Shown: in pieces, positions 23,031-33,036 of the stretch
Numbering within the stretch: the stretch's first letter is position 1
Layout: every line of letters starts with the position of its first letter
Source: Roseobacter weihaiensis
GTDB lineage: Bacteria; Pseudomonadota; Alphaproteobacteria; Rhodobacterales; Rhodobacteraceae
Assembly (NCBI RefSeq): GCF_020622345.1
Contig: NZ_JACNMO010000016.1
Span: forward strand, 1-64,000
DNA length: 64,000 nucleotides
Direction of reading: 5' to 3'
Notes under the pieces: generated by a model
Database searches by the model: none
Seen by the model: only the letters and a program-made list of their open reading frames with translations
Told to the model about the DNA's origin: nothing
Position numbers and translations under genes: made by a program

Positions 23031-26004
23031 CACTGTCCTCGCGCCAGGAAACGTGACAGGGCAGGGGCATCCACGGCAGGCTTACCGGTCCCGGTGCCCA
23101 GGGCAACCCGTCAAGCAGCATGTCAAAGGGGCCGGGGGCCACGCGCAGATGCGCGCCCGTTGCATCAAATCGCAGGCTCCCGGTCCGGCGCAGGAAGGTG
23201 TCGCGCAGCCCGTCGGGGGAGGTTGTCCCGATGCGTCCCCAACGGTCGATCACCGAGCGTAGGAGACCCTCCATCAGGTCGCATGCGACGCGATCCGGTG
23301 CCAGCGGCGCAGCCAGGGGCTGATGTGGATCACGGCCCAGCAGCACGGCGATCAGCGGGTCCGGGGCGGGGGGGATGCCAGCGAGGTATTCAAGCGCGCC
23401 GCGCGCGGGTCCAAGGCCCTCCTCCGCCAGCGTTTTGCCCTTGCGCGGAATCTCCAACCGCTCAAAGAGCAGCGTGAAAAACGGGTGCAGCAGTACAAGC
23501 CCAGCCGTTTCAGTCACCAGCAGGGTGCGGTCATCAGCGGGGCCTGGCGCCTCTTCCGGGCGCATCTGCCAGACCGGCTGGGGGGCCTTTTCCTGGGGAG
23601 ATTGAAAGAGAGAGGCCTCTTGGTTCAAGAGGTTTTCTACGGCGGCGCGGGTCCTTTGGCGCTGACCGCCGGTGTCTGGCCCCGCCCCCCCGGCCAGCCG
23701 CGCGGCCACCGTACGGAGGGCCAAAAGGCGCTTTTCCGGGTCCTCTTCGATCGCCCGCGTGGCGACATCAAGCCGCGCCCTCAGCGAGACCCTATCCGCC
23801 GCACCGGCCATCTGAACCGCTATCCGCGCGCGCATCAGCGGAAGTTGCCCGGCCGGACCATCGCGTCCGGGCAACGTTGTTTCCGGCCAGGCCTGCCAGA
23901 TCAAGGCAAGCACCTCGTCGAAGAAGGGACTGTCATCCTGCGGCTCCACTGCGGCCAGCCTTTCGAGGTGCGCAAGCAGCGCCGCATCGGTCCGGGAGGC
24001 GGAGGTCTGCGGTTGCGCTGTCGTTTCAGGGGGTAGATCTTTGTCAGCCTGCGGGTCGGTCCCGGGTCGGGTAGACGCGGCCCTCCCTTGACCCTCCTGT
24101 TCCGGATGCAGCACGCGGGCGATCTCCGACGCCGTCAGACCGGAAAGCTCAAGAAAAGCCTCCAGCGGTGTTTCCGGCGCTTTGTCCGTGGCACTGCTTT
24201 GGGGGATCGGAGCCTGCCCCTTGCTCGCGTCGGTGGCCGTGTCGGGCGTGTTGCATGTCTCAGCCCGCAGTGCGGTGATGGTCGCTTGCAAGGTCTCCAG
24301 ATCAACCACCCGGCCTTCCAGCAACGCAAGCGCCGCCTCTCGCCACGCGGCACTTGGGGCGCGTGCACGGGTATCAAGCTTTTGGAGCTGCTGATGCAGC
24401 AGCGTGGCGGTTTGAGGTAACAGACGGAGCGTGAGCGCGCGCGCCTCCGCCGCCGTCAGCGGCACCAGCGCGGTGGCGATGGCGGCAGGATCCGCGACCG
24501 TCAGTGCCCTGAGCTGCGTGGTCTCCAGCGCCCGAGGGCCGCTCACCCAAGCCCGATCATGCGGGTGGGCCGCCAACATCCAAGCCAGCGCGGAGAGCGC
24601 ATTCTGTTTTTGGGCCGCATTAAACACCTGCGCGGGATCGCGAGTGACAACATCGCGTAAAAAGGAAATGGTTTGGGTTCCGGCCGGGGCTCCAAGCGCT
24701 TGCGCCAAACTGTCCAGATCTGCGGCCTCCGGCGGCTGTGCCGCCTGATGGCCAGGGGGATGCTTCGCTGTATTGCTTGGGTCATCGGGCGGGGTCGCAT
24801 CAGGCCTCGTGCCCGCGTCTGTCGGCACCTGCCTGATTTTATCGCCTGCCAAAGGTGGTGGTGAGGCTTTGTTCTTTGGCCGCGCGTTTTCCGTTATCCT
24901 AGTATCACCGGGGCCGGTCTGGCTCGATCCTGATGGCCGTGGAGCTTTCGCGGCAGGTGCCAAAGAAAGGGGATGAGCGGGATCCCCAAGGATGCGCGTC
25001 AAAAGCCTCAGGGCGATTTCTTCCGCCTCATCAGAGGACCGGCCTGCAAGGCGAAGGCTGGCAGAAAGCCGGGCATGCGCCTCTTGAAAGGGGCCGCCTT
25101 GATCCGCTTCCGCCTCCAGACGAGAGAGGAGTGCCGCCCGTATCTCTTGATCCGCTTCCGCCTCCTGATGGGAGAGAAGGGCTGCCCGTGTCTCTTGATC
25201 CGGCGCCGTCTCTGCGGTGTCCTTGATATGCGGCGCTGAGACGGATGATCTGGCGGCGGGAGTTTGTGGCACGGTGCGGTCCGGCGTGGCCTCTGCGGGC
25301 AAGGCACGCCGCAGCTGCTGTCGCAGGGCCGCGCTGTCGGGCAGCAGGTCGGCAAACCCGCCCGTTGGCGCCTCCAGCCAGACACGCAGGGCCAGCGCCT
25401 CGGCGGGATGGTCTGCCAAATGTCCTTTCAGGGCGGTGAGGCCCGCGGCACCGGGAGCCGTTCCAATCCATTTTGAAAAGGCCCGCAGATATCTGATCGT
25501 TTCGACGTCAGAGAGCCTGTTGGGCGCGTCAGAGCCGTCTCGATCCTGAAGGTCGTCGGTGCGGGCAAAATCTGTGTTCGGGTTTTGATCCGGGGCGTTC
25601 GGCACCGTGGTGCCGGGGCCTGATGCAGGATATCGTGCCGATGTCTCCACCCCGTCCCTGAAACGCTGTTCAAGGCGGTATGACGTGCGCGGCAGCCGGG
25701 CGAACGGACCAAGGGCGGCGCGCAGCTTCAGCGCCAGCACCTGGCGGACCTCCGACCAGATCGGATCATCCGGCCAGTCGCCCAGATCGATTTCCAAATG
25801 CGAAACCTGCACATCGGTATCGGCCCAGTCCGGCGCCTCCAGCACCTCTGACAGCGCGGGCAGAACCTCTTGCCGGAGCGCGGCCAGGAGCCGCTCTGGC
25901 GAGGACAAGGGACCACGGGCGGCGGTGACCTCGAAACGGGCCTCGCAGATCCCGATCCGTGCGGCAGGTTGAAGGGTCGACTGGGTCTGGGCCTGGGACG
26001 CCAT
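23023..26004 (-). CDS. eCIS tape-measure protein (CIS_TMP, Afp14-like)
   Basis: 993 residues. Both family ends are recognisable. The N-terminus carries ICEARFEVTAARGP and VSHLEIDLGDWPDDPIWSEV. The C-terminus has AGLVLLHPFFTLLFERL, RGALEYLAGIPPAPDP, LRSVIDRWGRIG, LRDTFLRRTG and FDMLLDGLPWAPGPVSLPWM. The central part (about 230-430 and 640-700) is Ala/Glu/Pro-rich, low-complexity and probably extended, and contains a 16-residue tandem repeat. Such proteins set the length of the tube; about 1000 residues would fit a tube of ordinary eCIS length. It is coupled by overlaps (ATGA) to the baseplate gene upstream. Confidence 0.88.
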   Translation of the reverse strand: MASQAQTQSTLQPAARIGICEARFEVTAARGPLSSPERLLAALRQEVLPALSEVLEAPDWADTDVQVSHLEIDLGDWPDDPIWSEVRQVLALKLRAALGPFARLPRTSYRLEQRFRDGVETSARYPASGPGTTVPNAPDQNPNTDFARTDDLQDRDGSDAPNRLSDVETIRYLRAFSKWIGTAPGAAGLTALKGHLADHPAEALALRVWLEAPTGGFADLLPDSAALRQQLRRALPAEATPDRTVPQTPAARSSVSAPHIKDTAETAPDQETRAALLSHQEAEADQEIRAALLSRLEAEADQGGPFQEAHARLSASLRLAGRSSDEAEEIALRLLTRILGDPAHPLSLAPAAKAPRPSGSSQTGPGDTRITENARPKNKASPPPLAGDKIRQVPTDAGTRPDATPPDDPSNTAKHPPGHQAAQPPEAADLDSLAQALGAPAGTQTISFLRDVVTRDPAQVFNAAQKQNALSALAWMLAAHPHDRAWVSGPRALETTQLRALTVADPAAIATALVPLTAAEARALTLRLLPQTATLLHQQLQKLDTRARAPSAAWREAALALLEGRVVDLETLQATITALRAETCNTPDTATDASKGQAPIPQSSATDKAPETPLEAFLELSGLTASEIARVLHPEQEGQGRAASTRPGTDPQADKDLPPETTAQPQTSASRTDAALLAHLERLAAVEPQDDSPFFDEVLALIWQAWPETTLPGRDGPAGQLPLMRARIAVQMAGAADRVSLRARLDVATRAIEEDPEKRLLALRTVAARLAGGAGPDTGGQRQRTRAAVENLLNQEASLFQSPQEKAPQPVWQMRPEEAPGPADDRTLLVTETAGLVLLHPFFTLLFERLEIPRKGKTLAEEGLGPARGALEYLAGIPPAPDPLIAVLLGRDPHQPLAAPLAPDRVACDLMEGLLRSVIDRWGRIGTTSPDGLRDTFLRRTGSLRFDATGAHLRVAPGPFDMLLDGLPWAPGPVSLPWMPLPCHVSWREDSDA
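25098..25241. repeat. 48-bp in-frame tandem repeat inside the tape-measure gene
   Basis: The string CTTGATCCGCTTCCGCCTCC begins at 25098 and again at 25146, and a partial third copy begins at 25194, giving a period of exactly 48 bases. It encodes a 16-residue unit of the form DQEIRAALLSRLEAEA. The period keeps the frame and a helical register, so unit gain or loss would change tape-measure length without breaking the protein. Confidence 0.8.
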
Positions 26005-28145
26005 CAGCTTGACCCCTCAGCCAGATCGTTGAGCATCCGGCGCAGCCCTGCCGTGTCACCCGATGCGTTTTCCTTTCGGGCCTCAAAGGCGCGCATCTGG
26101 TCAAAGTCCAGCCAAAGAACCCGGATATGCAGATGCGCGGGCGCAAGGGCGCCCACCTGTGCCTCTACGTAGCTGCGATAGCTCTGCATCCGGCAGCGCG
26201 TCGTCCAGCCCGGCAGGAGAAGGTCCGCAACATCCGGGTCGCCGCCCCCCGCATCATCGCGCAGCAGGACATGTTCGACCAGATGCGCGGCCTCACAGTG
26301 CCGGTTGAGATGTCGCCAGGTTGCCCGCAGCGCACCAACACGCTGCAAAGCGTCCTGTTTGCTGCCCGTGGCGGTCAGACGGCGCAAAGCGGCATCGCCA
26401 CCGGGGTCAAACAAGATCTGCCAACCACCGGGAGAGGGCGCCACGACAAGGCTGTCTGCCTCCGCCAGGCGGGCGAAGACAGCCGGATCGAGCGCGCCGT
26501 CCTCTATAAAGGGCGATAGTTCGGCCAGGGCCTGCGGGGTCAGAACCTCTGCGGCTTCGTCTTCGGGCACCAGCATATCGAAAGGATTGGTGGCATCCAC
26601 CAGCAGGACGTCTTCCTGCGCGGCTGGGTCCGGATCGGTCCCCGCGCTGTCAAGGCGCAGCCCGTAGGCCTGCAAAGGCTGCGTGATGCGCCCGTCTTCC
26701 GAAAGATCGAGGTCACACAACAGGGCCAGCTCTGCCAGAAACCCGCCGGGCGTTTCCGGTCCCGGACCTGTCCCGCGGCTGCGGTGCAGGGTCGGCAGGG
26801 CAAAGAGGTATTCCAGCCGCCAGCTCACATCAAACCGGTGGCGGGCCCGCGTTGTTCTGTAACAGTGCAGCCCGCTGTGTCGGGTGGCGGGCATCTCTGC
26901 GCCTTGCAGTGCAATCAGATAGTCCAGCAGTTGCACCCGCGTGCGGTGCACCACCGGATCATCTGTCAGGGTCTCGCCAACCGGGTCGGCGGCGAAGGTC
27001 CGGGGGAGCGCGCTCAGGTCGCTCACCATTTCGTGCAGCACCCTGTCAATGGCCCCGCGGTATTCGGCAATCGGGCTCTCGGGGTGTTGCATCCTGTAGT
27101 CGCCCGCGCGAAAGAGGCCGGGTAGCAGGGCATCCACATGCGCGTGCGTAAAGCTGCGCCTGCGCCCCGGTCGCATCACATCCCAATCGAGGCGGTCGAT
27201 ATTGTGGGTTGCCGCGGCAATGTCCTGTGCGGAGATACGGGTGACCTCTTCGCGCAGCCGCGACGGCGAGAGCGTGACCGGCGCGCCGTTCAAGGTCAGC
27301 TCAAGCAATATCTGATCGGTTGTCCGGGGCAGCACAACATGGAAATAGATCTGATTTGATCGATTTTTCGGCAATGGTACCAAGGGCTTGAGGGTTATTG
27401 AGCCCAGGTCTCGCAGCCCCGGCACATCACGCAGACGGGACAGGTGGCAGCTCAGATCAAGTGTGCCTTGCGTCCGGCCTTTTGTGCTGGGCAGCAAGCG
27501 TTCCGGCGCCTCCCAGACATTTGCGCGGGTCGCTGCCTTCTGCTGCCGATCCGCGCCGGTCAGGAGCTGTGACATCCTGTGATAGAGATGCGCGGCCACC
27601 GTCTCGGGCAAGGCTTCGCTGGTGATTTCCACCTGACCGACCAGAGCCACATTCACGGGCCGGGCCAGATGCAGCTCTCCCAGACCGGTCCCGAGGGGTC
27701 GGGCCGTGGCAAAGGCCTGCCGAAAGGCTTCGGGGACCGCCTCTGGCGGGACCCCTTCGGCCGGCACGATGGTCACGTCAAAGAGCCCACGCCTCGAGGT
27801 CTGGGGGGCGGCAATGGTCACGCTGTCGACCTCCGGGCAGGCACAGAGCCAGGCCGCCAGATCATCCCGTGTGACAGGGTCCGTCCCCAGCACCTTGCGC
27901 GGATGAAAGAGCGCCAGATCATGCGTGCAGAAATGTCCGCGCCGGTTGGTCAGCAGGTCGCGCGCGGGCAGCCCAACCTGATAGGCGATCTGGCTGAGGG
28001 CAAAGCAGGTCTGTTCCAGCAGGGTGACGCCGGGGTCATGCAGGTTGTAATCCGTCCAGATCTCTCCCGAGGCTTGCTGCGCATAGTCGATGGCCACGCG
28101 CCGCAGATCGTCGAAATCTTCAAGAGGGTCCACGGGCGTCGTCAT
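26004..28145 (-). CDS. eCIS baseplate protein (Afp12-like)
   Basis: 713 residues from the ATG at 28145, which overlaps the stop of the upstream gene (ATGA). The N-terminal block IWTDYNLHDPGVTLLEQTCF, followed by ALSQIAYQVGLPARDLL, is the hallmark of the second, gp6-like baseplate-wedge protein of eCIS. The rest is a mosaic of beta-rich segments with a DLLLPGWTTRCRMQSYRSYV region and a C-terminal domain (APAHLHIRVLWLD) that is usual for this family. It would form the baseplate wedge together with the protein at 28999-33003. Confidence 0.82.
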   Translation of the reverse strand: MTTPVDPLEDFDDLRRVAIDYAQQASGEIWTDYNLHDPGVTLLEQTCFALSQIAYQVGLPARDLLTNRRGHFCTHDLALFHPRKVLGTDPVTRDDLAAWLCACPEVDSVTIAAPQTSRRGLFDVTIVPAEGVPPEAVPEAFRQAFATARPLGTGLGELHLARPVNVALVGQVEITSEALPETVAAHLYHRMSQLLTGADRQQKAATRANVWEAPERLLPSTKGRTQGTLDLSCHLSRLRDVPGLRDLGSITLKPLVPLPKNRSNQIYFHVVLPRTTDQILLELTLNGAPVTLSPSRLREEVTRISAQDIAAATHNIDRLDWDVMRPGRRRSFTHAHVDALLPGLFRAGDYRMQHPESPIAEYRGAIDRVLHEMVSDLSALPRTFAADPVGETLTDDPVVHRTRVQLLDYLIALQGAEMPATRHSGLHCYRTTRARHRFDVSWRLEYLFALPTLHRSRGTGPGPETPGGFLAELALLCDLDLSEDGRITQPLQAYGLRLDSAGTDPDPAAQEDVLLVDATNPFDMLVPEDEAAEVLTPQALAELSPFIEDGALDPAVFARLAEADSLVVAPSPGGWQILFDPGGDAALRRLTATGSKQDALQRVGALRATWRHLNRHCEAAHLVEHVLLRDDAGGGDPDVADLLLPGWTTRCRMQSYRSYVEAQVGALAPAHLHIRVLWLDFDQMRAFEARKENASGDTAGLRRMLNDLAEGSS

Positions 28146-29002
28146 AGCGCCTCCGGATCGCGGTCGATGTCTTCGCGCGCGCCGACCATCAGGCTGTCGA
28201 ACCACAGCTGCGTCAGGTAATAGCGCACCACCTTGCCGGTGCCGAAATTGGCATTGGTCCGCAACTGGAGCCGGAAATGATGCTGTTGGCTGTCGGCGAC
28301 CCAGCGCAGTTTGATCCGGTCGGCGTAGCTGCCGTACATTGCCGTCTGCGTCTTGATCGCACGCCGCCGAAACAGCCAGTTGAGGATCGGATTACGCGGG
28401 TGGTAGGCGTTCATCGCAATGGCATGCACCATCGAATAGCGCCCCTTGCGGGGGTCCCCGCCGGTCCCCGCCGTCACCTCGAAAGCCTGACAACCGGTCA
28501 GGGGATGGGTGATGTCGTGCCATTTCCCGTCTGCTTTGACATGGGGGATCTTGTGACTGGCAACGCCGATCCGGCCTTGCATGCGCGCCACGCCCCCCAC
28601 ATCAAGCCGCCATTCGGGCGCGTGCTGACTGACACCCATGCGGCCGTCGCGAGTCAGTGTCATACCGGGGGGCAAGGGGGCGTCGTCTTCGGCCGGATCA
28701 TCACCGTGCCTGGATAAATCCAGCGCGGCCTTGCCCTGATCGGGACGCAGATGCAACGCGCCCGGCGCATCGCCGTGTTCGATCACCCAGGACGGCTTTG
28801 GCGTGCCGAGCCCCTGATAAAGGCTCAGAACCCGCAAAGAGGAGCCGACGGAGTTCAGCTTGAGCCCGTCCGCATCCGTCTTGGCGAAACCGTCATCAAC
28901 CTGATTGACGGTGCTGTCGATCAGGTCGCGGTATTCCTCCGCGGTGGGCAGGGCCCCACTGCGAAAGAAGGATTTCAAGGTTGCGCGGTCTTGTTTGGTC
29001 AC
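28142..29002 (-). CDS. eCIS-associated fibre- or adhesin-like protein, unassigned
   Basis: 286 residues between the two baseplate-wedge genes, overlapping both by 4 bases. The N-terminus TLKSFFRSGALPTAEEYRDL resembles the short head found in several phage and eCIS fibre-like proteins (an FFxxGxxPTxxxFxxLIDS-like pattern). A middle part with GMTLTRDGRMGVSQ and WRLDVGGVARMQGRIGV looks like the repeating strands of tail-spike or fibre bases. The C-terminal 130 residues include GKWHDITHPLTGCQAFEV and a basic NWLFRRRAIKTQ segment. It is the only candidate for receptor-binding fibre in the locus; function is inferred from position and pattern. Confidence 0.5.
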   Translation of the reverse strand: MTKQDRATLKSFFRSGALPTAEEYRDLIDSTVNQVDDGFAKTDADGLKLNSVGSSLRVLSLYQGLGTPKPSWVIEHGDAPGALHLRPDQGKAALDLSRHGDDPAEDDAPLPPGMTLTRDGRMGVSQHAPEWRLDVGGVARMQGRIGVASHKIPHVKADGKWHDITHPLTGCQAFEVTAGTGGDPRKGRYSMVHAIAMNAYHPRNPILNWLFRRRAIKTQTAMYGSYADRIKLRWVADSQQHHFRLQLRTNANFGTGKVVRYYLTQLWFDSLMVGAREDIDRDPEAL

Positions 29003-32000
29003 GGGATTGTCCTTTGGCCTACAATCAGCATGTCGCCGAGGGTCAGGCTGCCGATGCCGGCGGCGGTTGGTGTTTCAGTCTTGAGGTCTGACTGGAGTGT
29101 CAAAACATGGTCCGGTGTGGAGAGCAGCAGGCTCCACGGAAACCGGGGCTGCAGCACAGGGCCATAAAGGCCGCGTGGATCACTTCGGTCTTGTGCAGTA
29201 TCGAGCAGCTCGAAGGTCCGGTGATCGTCGCCTGACAGGTGCAGCACGGAGAAATCGGTGACATCCTGCACATAGTCCAGCCCGGCCACATGGGCTCGCA
29301 GCAGATGCACATTCAGCGACCAGCCGAAACGGCGCAGCGCCGGTTCCGCCGTCCAGACCGAAAGCGCCCGCGTCAGATCGCGGCGCAGCATCTGCGCCAT
29401 TGCCCCGTTTTCACGCTCCGCACTCACCGACAGCTTGGCGCGGACCTGGATCCGCTCAAAACTCGGATTGACCACCTCAATCATCGCAGCTTCCGCCGCG
29501 TATTGCGTCAGCCAGCTCCGAATGCGTTCCAGCGTGGCCACGTCGAAAAGCGACGGCGCCGGCCTGTGCAGGGCCTCGTCAAGCGCGGGTTTGCGCACAA
29601 CGACGAGGGTGACATGCCCCGGCGCGGGGGCGGGGCTTTGCTGCGACAGATGGGGCAGGCATTTGGCCATCCACACCTCGGGGAACTGTTCCAGCACCAT
29701 CCGCTCCATGTCCCAGGGCGTGACGGCACGGTGCCGGTGACGCAATCGCTCCCCGACGCGCGCCACAAAGGTCTCGCGCGGCTCGGGTGGACGCGTGAGG
29801 GCCGGGGTGGCGATTTCGGTAACGTCTGTCAGGCCCGGCTGGGCGGGATTAAAGCTCCACTTCCGCTCGGTCCTGACCTCTGTCCAGGTGTCGTCACGCC
29901 GCTTGGCCCAGACCCCGTTGATCCCGACCTGATCGAGGGCGGGAAAGACCTCCAGATTGGGCCGCAGCGCCACGGCGGCGATCCAGACCCCGCCGGGGGG
30001 CATCTCGGTCGAACGTGTCGTGGCATCCTCCGGCAGGTCGATGACAACAATGCCTGAGCGCATCAACCCCGCTGTGGTATCAGAAGAAATCGCCGTCTCA
30101 GGCAAGGGCTGCCAGCCGTTCTCGGCCAGATAGACCCAGGCAATCGGATTGAGGGTCGGGACCCGTCGCAGATGGCCGGAGGCGGTCATGCTGATCGTCA
30201 ATGCGACCGGTCCCGTGACGTTGGGGCCCTTCAGCTGGAAACAAATCTGGCCGTACCCCAGCCGCTTGGGAAACAGACGAACCTGCTTGGTCTGACCCTT
30301 CGGAAAGACGGTGACCTTGCCGAAGGGGCTGATCTGATGCACCGCCTCGCCGGGGCGCGCGGTTTCAGGCGCGTTGAGCTCGATGGTCGCCTCTGCCGTA
30401 TAGGACAGGGTGAATTGTTCGATCTCGGGCACGAAGGGGGCGGAGGGCACCTTGCGGGGGCCACGGGGCAGCAGACGCGGCCGCATCGCATCCACCAGCG
30501 CCAGAGGATAGCGCGCCGCATGAAAGCCATCGGCGGTGCCCATGAGCTGCAATCGAACCATACCGGCACGTATCGTCTGGCGAGACTGGAATTCCTGTGG
30601 GCTGACATCACCGGCTGCCGGGATCGAATGGCCGGAAACCTTGCCGCCGAAGTGCCAATCCGGCAGCAACGCGCCGGTGACACCCTCGCTCTGGAACAGC
30701 GGCACAGGTCCGTCGCTGACCGGTTTCCAGCCATCACCGCTCAGATAGTCAACCGTCAGCTGGGGGTCGGGGATGTCGATGTCCCGCCCGTAGGTTTCAT
30801 AGTGGCGCGCAAACCCGCCGATGGGGTCCGGCATCTCGGACCAGCCGATCCTGATGCCGATATCGGTGACCGGTTTGCGCGCCATCTCGGCGCATCCGAC
30901 CTGAAAGCGTGCGCCCTCGTCGGGTCTTGCCCCAAAGGGTTGAAAACTCTGATCTGTTGAAACCGGCCCCTCATCCGAGAAGGCGGCCAGACGGCGTAGC
31001 CCGCTGACCTGCGTCCGGATCGTGATCGTCTCAATCGCATAAGCTTCGAAAAACGACAGCGGACAGAGCCGGGCATCCGCGGCAGAACGCAGCGACAGGC
31101 GGGGGGCGTGCTCCGGCCCTGTGAGCGCCGGGGCGCTGGCATCGTACCGCATCGACAAGGTGATCCCACCTGCCGCGCGTTTGCGCCGGACCGGCAGGAT
31201 CTGCATGATGTCGGGCCGGCGTGGGCCCTCGTCGGTCGTGATCGTCAGATCAAAGGCATCGCCCAGCAGACTTTGAAAGACATCTTCGAGCGGGTAGTCG
31301 ATCGTGCCGTCCGGGCTTTGCGAGAAAGCGGCAAAAATCATCGAATTCTGGGCATGACCCGTGGTATCAAGGTCGCCCGCCGTCTTGCCGATCAGCGCGT
31401 CGCGGTACTGCTCGACGAGTGCGAAGATACGCTGCCAGTAGGCCCCCGCTGGAAAAGGGTGCTTTTCGATCAGCGACAACGTCACGATCCGCCCCAGAAG
31501 CAAGCGCAACTGCCCTGCCGCAGTGACCTTGTTGAGCAGAAATTCATAGAGCAGCGCCAGCGAAGGCGTCTGGTCGGTCTGATCCGCGTATTCGGTGACC
31601 TCCTGGGTTAGGGTCTCGATGGCAATCTCTTGTTTTTCCATAAAAAAGATGTCGATCAACGCAGGGTCGGCAGCAAGGGCAAGCCGCACATCCGGGTCTG
31701 CATAGACGGGGCTTGAAGCCATGTTGCGCCGCAGATCCGGCGGGGCAGTGGGCCGCCCGACCGCCTTTCGCCGCGCCGTTCGCGCAAAAATCTCTGCCGC
31801 GGTCAGCGGGCGCGAGGCCGCAGCAAGGCTGGAACTGCGGCTCATATGCAGGGACACCTCGACGCGTCGGGTGCCCTCGGCAAGCGACAGCATGGGAGAG
31901 GCAATATCCAACCCGATGTCGAGGCGCTGATCTGTCCCCGCCTCAAAGAGCGTGGCCCCGGCCTGTTGTTGCGCAAGAGTCAGTGTCGCCGCGCGCAGCC

Positions 32001-33003
32001 CCGTGATGCCTCCCAAAGCCCTGTTATAGGAGATATTTTCGTTGGTGTCGTAGCGCATCAGCTTGATGTCACTGACGCGGGCCGGGCTGATCGGCACGCC
32101 CGCTTCGGTCTCGAATTGTTGCAACGTGCCCCCCGGCAAGCGCGCCTCAAGCGTGGCGCCTTGCGCCAGGAATCCTGGACGCGCGACCGTGCCCAGATCA
32201 AGCAGCACCCTCTCTGGACTGGCTGACGCCGGGGTCTGGCCGATCATGTCGCTGTAATAGAGTGTGGTATGCCGTTCGGGCAATTGGTTGAAGGCGGCAT
32301 CCACATGGGCTGCGGTGCGCAGTTCGGCAATCAGCAGCCCCAGCCCGGGATCGATCTGGCCGGACCGCAACCGTGCATCGAAGGCCGCCTGTGCCGAGGG
32401 TTGAAGCGACGCCACCGCATTGCGCAAAAGCGCATGCATGCTGCGCAGCCGCTCTCGGGTGGCGCGGGCCTTGGCCAAGGGTCCTGCGCGACTCTCGGCG
32501 CTGAGCACGGAAGGATGCCGCGCCGCAAGACGCATCAGCGCCGCGGGACCACTGCCGGTCACATCCTCCAGAAGGCGCGTGAGATTGGCCTCTTTGTCCA
32601 GTTGCGAAAGCTGTTTCGAGAAGGGACGGGGGGTGTCCAGTTGGATACGTTGCACCCAGGCTTTGATCTTGCGGGCCAGGGCTTCGATCAGCCGCAGGGC
32701 CGTATCCGGTGATTGTTCCAGCGATTCGGCAAAGACAAAGCCTGCGTCATCTGCCCGAAAACTCAGGATTTCCGCATAGAGAAACGCGGGTTCATTCTGG
32801 AAAAGCCGTGCCCAGGGCGTGGCGTCGCGCGCGGTGCGGGCCAGCGCAAAATCGGTGGCCCCCAGCCGCCGTCCCGCGGCGCAAAACGCCTCCGCCAGAC
32901 TCTGCGGGCGGGGCATGAACCGGCGCGGGGCCAGCGCACGCGGCAGCCGCTCGTTGCTCAGTGCGCCCGGCGTCACAGAGATATCCTGCCACCGATGCGT
33001 CAT
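28999..33003 (-). CDS. eCIS baseplate J-like wedge protein (Afp11-like)
   Basis: 1334 residues from the ATG at 33003 (MTHRWQDISVTPGALS), which has GGGGAC upstream; a TTG 24 bases earlier is also open. The C-terminal 250 residues carry the baseplate-J features (ERLRHRHRAVTPWDMERMVL, then EQFPEVWMAKCLPHL, and VNPSFERIQVRAKLSV). The long N-terminal part is variable, as in other eCIS Afp11 proteins. It forms wedges around the spike hub. Coupled to the fibre-like gene by a 4-base overlap. Confidence 0.82.
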   Translation of the reverse strand: MTHRWQDISVTPGALSNERLPRALAPRRFMPRPQSLAEAFCAAGRRLGATDFALARTARDATPWARLFQNEPAFLYAEILSFRADDAGFVFAESLEQSPDTALRLIEALARKIKAWVQRIQLDTPRPFSKQLSQLDKEANLTRLLEDVTGSGPAALMRLAARHPSVLSAESRAGPLAKARATRERLRSMHALLRNAVASLQPSAQAAFDARLRSGQIDPGLGLLIAELRTAAHVDAAFNQLPERHTTLYYSDMIGQTPASASPERVLLDLGTVARPGFLAQGATLEARLPGGTLQQFETEAGVPISPARVSDIKLMRYDTNENISYNRALGGITGLRAATLTLAQQQAGATLFEAGTDQRLDIGLDIASPMLSLAEGTRRVEVSLHMSRSSSLAAASRPLTAAEIFARTARRKAVGRPTAPPDLRRNMASSPVYADPDVRLALAADPALIDIFFMEKQEIAIETLTQEVTEYADQTDQTPSLALLYEFLLNKVTAAGQLRLLLGRIVTLSLIEKHPFPAGAYWQRIFALVEQYRDALIGKTAGDLDTTGHAQNSMIFAAFSQSPDGTIDYPLEDVFQSLLGDAFDLTITTDEGPRRPDIMQILPVRRKRAAGGITLSMRYDASAPALTGPEHAPRLSLRSAADARLCPLSFFEAYAIETITIRTQVSGLRRLAAFSDEGPVSTDQSFQPFGARPDEGARFQVGCAEMARKPVTDIGIRIGWSEMPDPIGGFARHYETYGRDIDIPDPQLTVDYLSGDGWKPVSDGPVPLFQSEGVTGALLPDWHFGGKVSGHSIPAAGDVSPQEFQSRQTIRAGMVRLQLMGTADGFHAARYPLALVDAMRPRLLPRGPRKVPSAPFVPEIEQFTLSYTAEATIELNAPETARPGEAVHQISPFGKVTVFPKGQTKQVRLFPKRLGYGQICFQLKGPNVTGPVALTISMTASGHLRRVPTLNPIAWVYLAENGWQPLPETAISSDTTAGLMRSGIVVIDLPEDATTRSTEMPPGGVWIAAVALRPNLEVFPALDQVGINGVWAKRRDDTWTEVRTERKWSFNPAQPGLTDVTEIATPALTRPPEPRETFVARVGERLRHRHRAVTPWDMERMVLEQFPEVWMAKCLPHLSQQSPAPAPGHVTLVVVRKPALDEALHRPAPSLFDVATLERIRSWLTQYAAEAAMIEVVNPSFERIQVRAKLSVSAERENGAMAQMLRRDLTRALSVWTAEPALRRFGWSLNVHLLRAHVAGLDYVQDVTDFSVLHLSGDDHRTFELLDTAQDRSDPRGLYGPVLQPRFPWSLLLSTPDHVLTLQSDLKTETPTAAGIGSLTLGDMLIVGQRTIP

Positions 33004-33036
33004 GGCGTCCCCGTCGGGTGTGAGCAATTGTACATC

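Noticed and set aside
25098-25241. CRISPR array
   Set aside because: The repeat has no spacers, is contiguous, keeps the reading frame, and lies inside a coding gene.
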